From assembly GCA_007131465.1 (NCBI GenBank), contig SLQN01000577.1, forward strand, positions 1 through 11,725: a DNA stretch of 11,725 bases, given 5' to 3'. This stretch comes from Paracoccaceae bacterium (GTDB lineage Bacteria > Pseudomonadota > Alphaproteobacteria > Rhodobacterales > Rhodobacteraceae). Shown here piece by piece: positions 1 to 5,550 of the stretch; the stretch's first letter is position 1, and each line of letters starts with the position of its first letter. The position numbers were made by a program, and so were the translations under genes. The notes under the pieces were generated by a model. That model had not been told where the DNA came from, ran no database searches, and saw only the letters and a list, made by a program, of their open reading frames with translations.

Positions 1-15
1 CGCGGTGACGGCAAC

Positions 16-249
16 TCAGGCCGGTGCGAGGTCTTTCTTGGCATCAGGCGCACGGCGGGGCGCGGGCTTGCGCGCCGACGCGAGCTTGGCCTTGACGGCC
101 TCGGCCTCGCGCGCGATTTCCGCTGCGTTCTCGTGCGGAATCTTCTGCGCGAAACTGCCCAGCAGTCGCAGATATGCCTCATGCTGCTGCTTGAGGACCT
201 TTGCCCAGAAAACAGTTCCCTGCATCCAGATCGAAACCGGGTCAAACAT
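16..249 (-). CDS. Small phasin-like / hypothetical protein (77 aa)
   Basis: A complete small reading frame starts at the ATG at 247-249 and ends in TGA at 16-18. A purine-rich ribosome site (GGGAGAGG) lies just upstream of the ATG. Residues 1-50 look helical and amphipathic, with aromatic and hydrophobic positions (MFDPVSIWMQ, FWAKVLK). From about residue 53 the chain becomes an Ala/Lys/Arg/Pro-rich basic tail (KPAPRRAPDAKK). This pattern resembles short phasins or phasin-like granule proteins, some of which carry basic, DNA-binding-like tails, but no diagnostic motif is visible and the function is inferred. A strong promoter-like sequence about 107 nt upstream suggests it is transcribed on its own and well expressed. 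No neighbouring polyhydroxyalkanoate genes are visible, because the window ends 15 bases past the stop. Confidence 0.7.
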   Translation of the reverse strand: MFDPVSIWMQGTVFWAKVLKQQHEAYLRLLGSFAQKIPHENAAEIAREAEAVKAKLASARKPAPRRAPDAKKDLAPA

Positions 250-355
250 GATCTACCTCTCCCTTCGGCACTATGCCGTGCCGATCCCACGGGTTGTCAT
301 GACCTTGCTTGTCTGATGCGTCGAACGCACAACCAAGGCGCGAGTCTGTACATGC

Positions 356-385
356 ATCATAGCTGTGATCCGTCAGACCTGTCAA
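356..385 (-). promoter_or_regulatory. Near-consensus sigma70-type promoter for the phasin-like gene
   Basis: Read on the minus strand, TTGACA at 380-385 is followed by an 18-nt spacer and TATGAT at 356-361. The -35 is a perfect match and the -10 matches five of six. Transcription would begin near 349, giving a leader of about 100 nt before the ATG at 249. It lies in the 278-bp gap between ftsB and the small gene, where I see no other gene. It is much the best sigma70-like promoter in the window. No experimental start is known to me. Confidence 0.6.
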
Positions 386-527
386 AGCACCATGCGTTGA
401 GGATCCAGATATTTGCGCAAACAAGGTCTTGACCGCTCTGGCCGCAAGCAAATTGGGCAGGACTGGGCTGTCAGAACGCGCTGGTTTGGCGTCAGTGACT
501 GAACGCTTGGCGCGGCGAACCGCTTTG

Positions 528-824
528 TCAGCGAATGATGATCTCGTCCGGGCGGGCCAGCCCGAGCACGTCGCGCGCGCGTTCGTCAAGCAGGTCAAGG
601 TCCAGGAAATCATCCGACAGGCGGCGCGCGCGGTTCGTCACAACGGCCAGATCACGCGCGAGTGTGTCGCGTTCCGCGCGCAGATGCACGATCTCCGCCT
701 CAACCTGAACCCGGTTGAACAGCCCGAACGCGCCTTGGACAGCAGCAAAGGTGAAATACAGGCCAAGTACAATGGCCGTGCCGAAATAAAACAGCGGCGC
801 AATGGCCGGGCGGGTGCGTTTCAT
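528..824 (-). CDS. ftsB: Septum formation initiator / cell division protein FtsB (DivIC family)
   Basis: A 98-aa protein of the FtsB/DivIC family. FtsB is a bitopic inner-membrane protein that joins FtsL and FtsQ in the divisome and helps activate septal peptidoglycan synthesis. It shows a short basic cytoplasmic N-terminus (MKRTRP), one transmembrane helix at about residues 9-29, a periplasmic coiled coil at about 38-70 (VEAEIVHLRAERDTLARDL), and the family's C-terminal region, with acidic LDLDLLDERAR followed by VLGLARPDEIII. The frame stays open upstream to 962, but the ATG at 822-824 gives the normal family length and N-terminus. The ribosome site is weak. It lies 115 bp downstream of the 71-aa membrane-protein gene and may be read from pgk or from its own weak promoter. 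In related bacteria ftsB is often followed by pdhA; here a 278-bp gap and a small gene follow instead. Confidence 0.9.
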   Translation of the reverse strand: MKRTRPAIAPLFYFGTAIVLGLYFTFAAVQGAFGLFNRVQVEAEIVHLRAERDTLARDLAVVTNRARRLSDDFLDLDLLDERARDVLGLARPDEIIIR

Positions 825-870
825 GGGTCTTGCCTGTCTTGCAACGCTATTCTCTGAGCGCTTTGTGGGA

Positions 871-899
871 AGTATGGCACAGCTCCGCGCGAAAGGGAA
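871..899 (-). promoter_or_regulatory. Possible extended -10 promoter for ftsB
   Basis: On the minus strand TTCCCT (894-899) is followed by a 17-nt spacer and CATACT (871-876), with TGC directly before the -10 (an extended -10 element). The -10 matches four of six consensus bases and the -35 only three. Spacing and position, about 40 nt of leader before ftsB, are good, but the match is modest and could be chance. Confidence 0.3.
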
Positions 900-939
900 T
901 CTTCGATTTCGCCTGAGGCGCATCGCGTGCCGACACGTC

Positions 940-1155
940 CTAGCCCAGGAAAATGCCCACAACCACCATCATCAACCCGAGGGTCGAGATACCCAGCGCT
1001 GCGAAATTCACCAGCACGGCCTTGTGCATCCGCGCGCGCATTTCGGTATCGTCCAGCGTCATGCGGCGCAGCCGGATCACATAGAGGATGCACCAGCCAA
1101 GGCCGGCCACCCCCAAGAGCGATATAACAGCCCCGGTCCAGATCAGGCTTTCCAT
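940..1155 (-). CDS. Small two-helix membrane protein downstream of pgk (71 aa)
   Basis: A 71-aa protein with two clear hydrophobic segments, about residues 5-27 (LIWTGAVISLLGVAGLGWCI) and 47-70. A charged linker (RLRRMTLDDTEMRARMHK) lies between them, so both ends probably face the same side of the membrane. The start is the ATG at 1153-1155, only 2 nt after the pgk stop. A longer open frame runs back to 1257 but lies inside pgk. No convincing Shine-Dalgarno site is visible, so translation is probably coupled to pgk. I do not recognise a characterised family; it looks like a conserved hypothetical of Rhodobacterales. The tight spacing implies co-transcription with pgk but does not reveal a role in glycolysis. 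Confidence 0.75.
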   Translation of the reverse strand: MESLIWTGAVISLLGVAGLGWCILYVIRLRRMTLDDTEMRARMHKAVLVNFAALGISTLGLMMVVVGIFLG

Positions 1156-1157
1156 GG

Positions 1158-2351
1158 CTATTCGCGGTCCAGTGCGGCGACGCCGGGCAGGGTCTTGCCT
1201 TCCATCCATTCCAGAAACGCCCCCCCCGCAGTCGAGACATAGGTGAAAGCATCGCAAACCCCCGCCTTGTTCAGCGCCGCGACAGTATCGCCCCCCCCCG
1301 CGACCGAGATCAGCGCGCCCGCTTCAGTCAGACGCGCAGCCTCCTGCGCGGCGGCCAAAGTGGCGGCATCGAACGGGGGCAGTTCGAACGCGCCCAGCGG
1401 GCCGTTCCACACCAGTGTCCGGCACGATGCCAGAATGTCGGCAATCGCGGCGACAGTTTGCGGACCGGCATCAAGGATCATCGCATCCGCCGGGCAGTCC
1501 CCGGCGGGCCGGGTGTCATGCGCGGCCCCGGCCGCGAATTCGCGCCCAACCACGATATCGACCGGCAGATGCAGGGTGCAGCCCGACCCTTCCGCCTGCG
1601 CCATGATCTCGCGCGCAGTATCAGTCAAGTCGCGCTCGGCCAGAGATGTGCCGATCTCCAGCCCCTTCGCGACAAGAAACGTATTGGCCATGCCGCCACC
1701 GATAATCAGATGATCGACCCGTGTGATGAGATTGGACAGAAGGTCCAGCTTGGTCGAGACCTTCGCCCCGCCCACAATAGCCGCTACGGGGCGTTGCGGT
1801 GCGCCAAGGGCGGCTTCCAGCGCCTTCAGTTCCGCCTCCATCAGCCGCCCGGCGCAGGAGGGCAGCAGATGCGCCAGCCCTTCGGTCGAGGCGTGGGCGC
1901 GATGCGCTGCCGAAAAGGCATCATTTACATAAATCTCGCCCAGCGCGGCCAGCGATGCAGCAAAAAGTTTGTCATTGGCTTCTTCGCCTGCGTGAAACCG
2001 GGTATTTTCCAGCAGCGCGACTGCGCCATTTTCCAGCGCGGCGACAACGCGCTTGGCCGGGCCGCCGATACAGTTTTCCGCGAAGGCCACAGGCTTGCCA
2101 AGTGCCGCCTCCAGCGCCGGGTGCACCACGGCAAGCGACATGTCCGGGTCTGGTCTGCCCTTCGGCCTGCCGAAATGCGCCAGCAAGACAACCTTCCCGC
2201 CCGCCTCGCAGATATGCGCTATCGTCGGCAGCAACCGCGTGATGCGCGTTGCATCGCTGACCTTCCCATCCTTTAGCGGCACATTCAGATCGACGCGCAC
2301 CAGTGCAGTTCTGCCCGCGAAATCCATATCATCGAGTGTGTTGAATGCCAT
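1158..2351 (-). CDS. pgk: Phosphoglycerate kinase
   Basis: A full-length 397-aa phosphoglycerate kinase. It interconverts 1,3-bisphosphoglycerate plus ADP with 3-phosphoglycerate plus ATP in glycolysis, gluconeogenesis and, where present, the Calvin cycle; it acts in the cytoplasm. Visible motifs are RVDLNVP at 19-25, the HFGRPKG substrate loop at 59-65, ENTRF at 115-119, GGAKVSTKL at 194-202 in the nucleotide half, NGPLGAFE at 316-323, GGGDT at 352-356, and the C-terminal STAGGAF at 373-379. The start (CAT at 2349-2351) has a GGGGGAAG ribosome site close upstream. The first downstream gene is the 71-aa membrane protein, 2 nt away. The coding strand carries uninterrupted G tracts of 8 and 9 bases inside the glycine motifs, but the frame is intact. 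In other Rhodobacteraceae pgk is commonly near fba or gap; neither is in this window. Confidence 0.98.
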   Translation of the reverse strand: MAFNTLDDMDFAGRTALVRVDLNVPLKDGKVSDATRITRLLPTIAHICEAGGKVVLLAHFGRPKGRPDPDMSLAVVHPALEAALGKPVAFAENCIGGPAKRVVAALENGAVALLENTRFHAGEEANDKLFAASLAALGEIYVNDAFSAAHRAHASTEGLAHLLPSCAGRLMEAELKALEAALGAPQRPVAAIVGGAKVSTKLDLLSNLITRVDHLIIGGGMANTFLVAKGLEIGTSLAERDLTDTAREIMAQAEGSGCTLHLPVDIVVGREFAAGAAHDTRPAGDCPADAMILDAGPQTVAAIADILASCRTLVWNGPLGAFELPPFDAATLAAAQEAARLTEAGALISVAGGGDTVAALNKAGVCDAFTYVSTAGGAFLEWMEGKTLPGVAALDRE

Positions 2352-2380
2352 TGCATCTTCCCCCGTGCCAACCTTGGGGC

Positions 2381-2409
2381 TTTGTGGCGCGAAGCGGCCA
2401 GCGGGTCAA
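2381..2409 (-). promoter_or_regulatory. Possible pgk promoter
   Basis: On the minus strand TTGACC (2404-2409) is followed by a 17-nt spacer and CACAAA (2381-2386). The -35 matches five of six bases but the -10 only three. It lies 30 nt upstream of the pgk start and overlaps a 7-bp inverted repeat centred at 2405. Plausible by position only. Confidence 0.3.
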
Positions 2410-2416
2410 TGGCCGC
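2394..2416. repeat. Inverted repeat between divergent pgk and cyclophilin genes
   Basis: GCGGCCA at 2394-2400 and TGGCCGC at 2410-2416 form a perfect 7-bp inverted repeat around a 9-nt spacer. It lies in the 142-bp region between the divergent starts and covers the putative pgk -35. It could be an operator for a dimeric regulator or a hairpin in a transcript leader; the sequence alone does not decide. Confidence 0.4.
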
Positions 2417-2479
2417 AGCGGGCCGGAAGGGGGTTTTCCTGACTGCATCGTCACAGTAGGGTACGCCGCAGAACCAGAC

Positions 2480-2485
2480 AAGGAG
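2480..2485 (+). promoter_or_regulatory. Ribosome binding site that sets the first cyclophilin start
   Basis: AAGGAG ends 8 nt before the ATG at 2494. The in-frame GTG at 2485 begins on the last G of this site, so the site excludes it as the start. Confidence 0.75.
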
Positions 2486-2493
2486 TGCGGCAT

Positions 2494-3000
2494 ATGGCCG
2501 AAATCAAAGATCCTGAAAATACCATCCTGATGGAGCTGAAAGGCGGCACTGTCACCATAGAGCTGTTGCCTGATATCGCCCCAGCCCATTGCGCGCGCAT
2601 GAAGGAACTCGCGCGTGCGGGTGCGTATGACAACGTTGTCTTTCACCGCGTGATCGAGGGGTTCATGGCGCAGACAGGCGACGTGGCCAACGGTAATACC
2701 GAAAAAAACTACAATCCGGGCCGTTGCGGGACCGGCGGGTCTGACCTTGCCAATGTGAAGGCCGAATTCTCGGGCGTGCCGCACGACCGGGGAACATTGG
2801 GGGCCGCGCGCTCGGGCAACCCGGACAGCGCCAACAGCCAGTTCTTCATCAATTTCAGCGACAATCATTTCCTGAACCGGCAGTATACGGTCTATGGCCG
2901 CGTCGTCTTGGGAATGGAGCATGTCGATGCCCTCGCGCGGGGCGAGCCGCCTGCAACGCCCGACAAGATGCTCAGCGTCAAGGTGGCCGCGGATGCGTGA
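2494..3000 (+). CDS. Cyclophilin-type peptidylprolyl isomerase, cytoplasmic (PpiB-like)
   Basis: A 168-aa cyclophilin that catalyses cis-trans isomerisation of Xaa-Pro bonds during protein folding. The catalytic region is FHRVIEGFMAQTGDVANG at residues 50-67, which includes the expected arginine (R52) and glutamine (Q60). SANSQFFI at 112-119 and a C-terminal YTVYGRV segment complete the fold. It has no signal peptide, so it is probably cytoplasmic. The start is the ATG at 2494, 8 nt after AAGGAG (2480-2485). An in-frame GTG at 2485 overlaps that ribosome site and is rejected. The stop overlaps the start of a second cyclophilin by 8 nt, so the pair is translationally coupled. Family assignment is firm; its clients are unknown. 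Confidence 0.95.
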   Translation: MAEIKDPENTILMELKGGTVTIELLPDIAPAHCARMKELARAGAYDNVVFHRVIEGFMAQTGDVANGNTEKNYNPGRCGTGGSDLANVKAEFSGVPHDRGTLGAARSGNPDSANSQFFINFSDNHFLNRQYTVYGRVVLGMEHVDALARGEPPATPDKMLSVKVAADA

Positions 3001-3607
3001 CAAAGCTGTTCTTGGCGGGTTGGTCGCGCTGGGTTTCGGTATCCTGGGGGCATCCTGGCTGAACATCATGGGCGTGAATGCCGACACAACGGTGCCCGAC
3101 GATCATTCCGGCCCGGTGATGGTGATTGAGGTGGAGGGGTCTGCCAATGGCGAGATCCGCATTGCGCTGCGCGATGATCTTGCGCCGGCGCATGTGGAAC
3201 GCATCGTGACCCTTGCCGAACGCGGCGACTATGACGGGGTGGCCTTTCATCGCGTGATCGAGGGGTTCATGGCGCAGACCGGCGATGTTGCCAATGGTGG
3301 CCCGGATGGCAACCCCCGCGCCTGGGGCACGGGCGGGTCGGACCTGCCGGATTTGCAAGCGGAGTTCAGCGCCCAACCGTTCGAGCGCGGCGTGATGGGT
3401 ATGGCGCGGTCGCAAAATCCCAACAGTGCGAATAGTCAATTCTTCCTCATGTTCGCTCCTGCGCCGCATCTGAATGGGCAATATACAGTGCTGGGCCAGA
3501 TGATCGACGGTTACGAGGTTCTGGACTCGCTCAAGCGCGGAACGGGCGGAAACGGGGCGATCGTGGGTGAACCGGACCGGATGGCGCGGGTGACCATCGA
3601 GCACTGA
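2993..3607 (+). CDS. Cyclophilin-type peptidylprolyl isomerase, exported/periplasmic
   Basis: A 204-aa paralogue of the preceding isomerase. Residues 6-24 are hydrophobic (VLGGLVALGFGILGASWL) and are followed by a possible signal-peptidase site after A30 (VNA|D), so the protein is exported or held at the membrane by an uncleaved anchor. The cyclophilin domain spans about 40-202, with FHRVIEGFMAQTGDVANG at 85-102 (R87, Q95) and NSANSQFFLMF at 144-154. The chosen ATG at 2993 overlaps the upstream stop by 8 nt and has AAGGTGG as a ribosome site. A longer frame from 2894 lies wholly inside the first gene and is rejected. Together with its neighbour it appears to supply the same activity on both sides of the inner membrane. 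The pair probably arose by tandem duplication. Confidence 0.93.
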   Translation: MRDKAVLGGLVALGFGILGASWLNIMGVNADTTVPDDHSGPVMVIEVEGSANGEIRIALRDDLAPAHVERIVTLAERGDYDGVAFHRVIEGFMAQTGDVANGGPDGNPRAWGTGGSDLPDLQAEFSAQPFERGVMGMARSQNPNSANSQFFLMFAPAPHLNGQYTVLGQMIDGYEVLDSLKRGTGGNGAIVGEPDRMARVTIEH

Positions 3608-3614
3608 GAAAAGA

Positions 3615-3640
3615 TGCCGGGGCGCAGATGCGCCCCGGCA
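3615..3640. terminator. Strong hairpin terminator between convergent genes
   Basis: TGCCGGGGCGC and GCGCCCCGGCA form a perfect 11-bp stem with an AGAT loop, 7 nt after the second cyclophilin stop. On the minus strand the hairpin is followed by a T-rich run (TCTTTTCTC), so it is a classic intrinsic terminator for the DUF4168 gene. On the plus strand there is no T tract, but the hairpin probably also stops or stabilises cyclophilin transcripts. Confidence 0.8.
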
Positions 3641-3657
3641 GTGTGTGAGGCGAAGGC

Positions 3658-4038
3658 TTAGTCGGCATGGGCCTCGACAAAGCGGGCATCGATCAGGGCT
3701 GCTAGTTCGGGATCCGCGGCAGCCGCCTCGCCGATGGCGATGTATTCGTCGATCGTGATGTCGGGCGATGCATCCACGACTTCCAGAATGGCTTCATCCG
3801 CCTCCTGCACGATCTGCATCTGCGCGGCTTCATCGGTTTCGGCTTCAAGCTGCGCGATGAAGCGCTGGCGGGTTTCCGAAACGGCCAGCGCCGCGACGAT
3901 GAATGCGTCAATCTTGCCGTCCTGAGATACGATTGCTGCGCCCTCCATCTGGTCCTGCGCGCTGACAGTGCCAAGTACGGGCGTCATCGCCATCGCGGTG
4001 GCAAGCAGGGTGGTGCTCAATAGGCGGTTCAGTTTCAT
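3658..4038 (-). CDS. Exported DUF4168-family protein
   Basis: A 126-aa protein with a typical Sec signal peptide: basic MKLNR, a hydrophobic core at about 6-22, and a likely cleavage after A27 (VSA|Q). The mature part matches the DUF4168 pattern as I know it: a helical segment with DAFIVAALAVSETRQRF at 44-60, Glu/Ala/Gln-rich helices, and a C-terminal DEYIAIGEAAAADPELAALI at 97-116. Its biochemical function is unknown; it presumably acts in the periplasm. The ATG at 4036-4038 has an AGGAGAG ribosome site (4043-4049); an upstream in-frame ATG at 4134 would add a non-conserved, signal-disrupting extension and is rejected. A perfect 8-bp hairpin lies just upstream of the ribosome site, and the gene ends at a strong terminator. 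Confidence 0.85.
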   Translation of the reverse strand: MKLNRLLSTTLLATAMAMTPVLGTVSAQDQMEGAAIVSQDGKIDAFIVAALAVSETRQRFIAQLEAETDEAAQMQIVQEADEAILEVVDASPDITIDEYIAIGEAAAADPELAALIDARFVEAHAD

Positions 4039-4058
4039 CAGTCTCTCCTGTGTGTTGC

Positions 4059-4084
4059 GCGCGCCGAACCGCTGTCCGGCGCGC
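4059..4084. repeat. GC-rich hairpin in the DUF4168 leader
   Basis: On the minus strand GCGCGCCG and CGGCGCGC form a perfect 8-bp stem around a 10-nt loop, ending 9 nt before the AGGAGAG ribosome site of the DUF4168 gene. No T tract follows, so it is not a standard intrinsic terminator. It may affect mRNA stability or translation, or may be a terminator remnant for the upstream VWA gene. Confidence 0.45.
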
Positions 4085-4178
4085 CTGTCATTGCACCTAG
4101 AAGCTCGCGGCGGGCATTGCAAACCGGTCGGCATTTTCTCGCTTGTTTATGTGGTGGTTGCGCGCGGTTTGTGGCTCT

Positions 4179-5363
4179 CTAGCGCCCCAATTCCTTGATT
4201 CCGCGCGACAAACCCTCCAGCGTCATGGAAACCATGCGCCCTTCGAACAGGGTCTGGATCATCTGGATGGACTGGGTGTGGCGCCAATATGTCTGCGGGG
4301 TCGGGTTGATCCACAAATGGTCGGGCCATTGCGCGCGGGCGCGCTTCAGCCAGACCTCGCCCGCCTCCTCGTTCCAATGCTCGTTCGCCCCACCGGGCCA
4401 GATGATTTCATAAGGGGACATGGCCGCGTCGCCCACAAAGATGCATTTCCAGTCGCTGCCATAGCTGCGCAGCAGGTCCCATGTCGGCAGGCGTTCGGTC
4501 CAGCGCCGTGCATTGTCGCGCCAGACGAATTCATACAGGCAGTTGTGAAAGTAGAAATGCTCAAGATGCTTGAACTCGGCCCGCGCGGCGCTGAACAGGT
4601 CTTCCACAGCGCGGACATGGTCATCCATTGACCCGCCGATATCCAGCAAAAGCAGCACCTTGACAGCGTTTCTTCGCTCTGGCCGCGTGCGCACATCCAG
4701 CCAGCCCTGCTCGGCGCTCGCGCGGATCGTGCCATCAAGATCCAGTTCCTCCGCAGCCCCGTCGCGCGCCCATTTTCGCAGCCGTTTCAGCGCGATCTTG
4801 ATGTTTCGCGTGCCAAGTTCCGCGCTGTCGTCCAGGTTGCGGAATTCGCGCTTGTCCCAGACCTTGACCGCACGCCGATGGCGCGACGCATCCTGCCCGA
4901 TGCGCACCCCTTCGGGATTGTAGCCATAGGCCCCGAAAGGCGAGGTTCCGGCCGTGCCGATCCATTTGCTGCCGCCCTGATGGCGGTCCTTTTGCTCTTC
5001 CAGACGCTGCCGCAAGGTCTCCATCAGCGCCTCGAACCCGCCCAGCGCCTTGATTGCGGCGCGATCTTCCGCGCTCAGGTGCTTTTCCGCCATCTTCTCA
5101 AGCCAGCCGCGCGGCAGATCGACGGCGTCCAGAACCTGAGCCAGAGAAATCGCTTCCATCCCCTTGAAACTGTGTGAAAATGCACGGTCGAACCGGTCAA
5201 GGTGACGCTCGTCCTTGACCATCGCCGCGCGGGCAAAAAAGTAGAACCCTTCGATATCATAGGTCACCAGACCGGCCTGCACCCCTTCCAGAAACACCAG
5301 ATATTCGCGCAGCGATACAGGCACGGCATGATCACGCAAGGACTGGAAGAAGGGCAGAAACAT
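4179..5363 (-). CDS. VWA-domain protein, CoxE-like family
   Basis: A 394-aa VWA-containing CoxE-like protein. Residues 1-130 are helical (SLREYLVFLEGVQAGL, KMAEKHLSAEDRAAI). A Gly-rich patch follows (GTAGTSPFGAYGYNPEG, 136-152), then a basic segment. The VWA domain begins near 234 with KVLLLLDIGGSMDDH, and GDAAMSPYE at 311-319 may supply the later metal-site aspartate. The first metal-site motif is DIGGS (241-245) rather than canonical DxSxS, so one Ser is replaced by Gly. VWA proteins of this kind usually act with MoxR AAA+ ATPases in protein maturation or metal insertion, and a MoxR gene starts this array. The gene follows the 54-aa membrane-protein gene by 4 nt. No export signal is visible, so it is probably cytoplasmic. 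No clear terminator follows. Confidence 0.92.
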   Translation of the reverse strand: MFLPFFQSLRDHAVPVSLREYLVFLEGVQAGLVTYDIEGFYFFARAAMVKDERHLDRFDRAFSHSFKGMEAISLAQVLDAVDLPRGWLEKMAEKHLSAEDRAAIKALGGFEALMETLRQRLEEQKDRHQGGSKWIGTAGTSPFGAYGYNPEGVRIGQDASRHRRAVKVWDKREFRNLDDSAELGTRNIKIALKRLRKWARDGAAEELDLDGTIRASAEQGWLDVRTRPERRNAVKVLLLLDIGGSMDDHVRAVEDLFSAARAEFKHLEHFYFHNCLYEFVWRDNARRWTERLPTWDLLRSYGSDWKCIFVGDAAMSPYEIIWPGGANEHWNEEAGEVWLKRARAQWPDHLWINPTPQTYWRHTQSIQMIQTLFEGRMVSMTLEGLSRGIKELGR

Positions 5364-5367
5364 CCGC

Positions 5368-5532
5368 TCAGAACATCCTTTCGACGCCGATGGTCACGAA
5401 CAGCCCGATAAGCCCGCCAAGGATCGCACCGACTGCGCCATACTGGGCGAGATCCTTGCGGTTGCCCTCGCGGGCCCGCGCCGAGCGCACGCCCGAGACC
5501 GCGCCTGCAACGATTCCAAGAATTACGATCAT
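5368..5532 (-). CDS. 54-aa glycine-zipper membrane protein
   Basis: A short gene from the ATG at 5530-5532 to TGA at 5368-5370. GGAAAG lies about 9 nt upstream as a ribosome site. The protein has two hydrophobic segments, about residues 1-15 (MIVILGIVAGAVSG) and 31-50 (YGAVGAILGGLIGLFVTIGV), separated by a basic linker (RSARAREGNRK). Each helix carries a GxxxGxxxG glycine zipper: G6/G10/G14 and G35/G39/G43. This favours close helix packing or oligomerisation in the inner membrane. It starts 18 nt after the lipoprotein stop and ends 4 nt before the VWA start, so it is firmly inside the operon. I do not know a function; it could anchor the soluble MoxR-VWA pair at the membrane, but that is inference. 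Confidence 0.75.
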   Translation of the reverse strand: MIVILGIVAGAVSGVRSARAREGNRKDLAQYGAVGAILGGLIGLFVTIGVERMF

Positions 5533-5550
5533 CGTTATGTCTTTCCTGAC

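Noticed and set aside
505..527. Short GCGG-TTCG-CCGC stem after ftsB considered as a terminator
   Set aside because: Only a 4-bp stem and no T-rich tail on the minus strand.
911..921. Palindrome CGCCTGAGGCG considered as a terminator after the pgk unit
   Set aside because: The loop would be one base, which cannot form a hairpin, and no T tract follows.
2329..3087. Minus-strand open frame (252 codons) opposite the first cyclophilin
   Set aside because: The plus-strand cyclophilin has intact catalytic residues and a good ribosome site; the antisense sequence is low-complexity His/Arg-rich.
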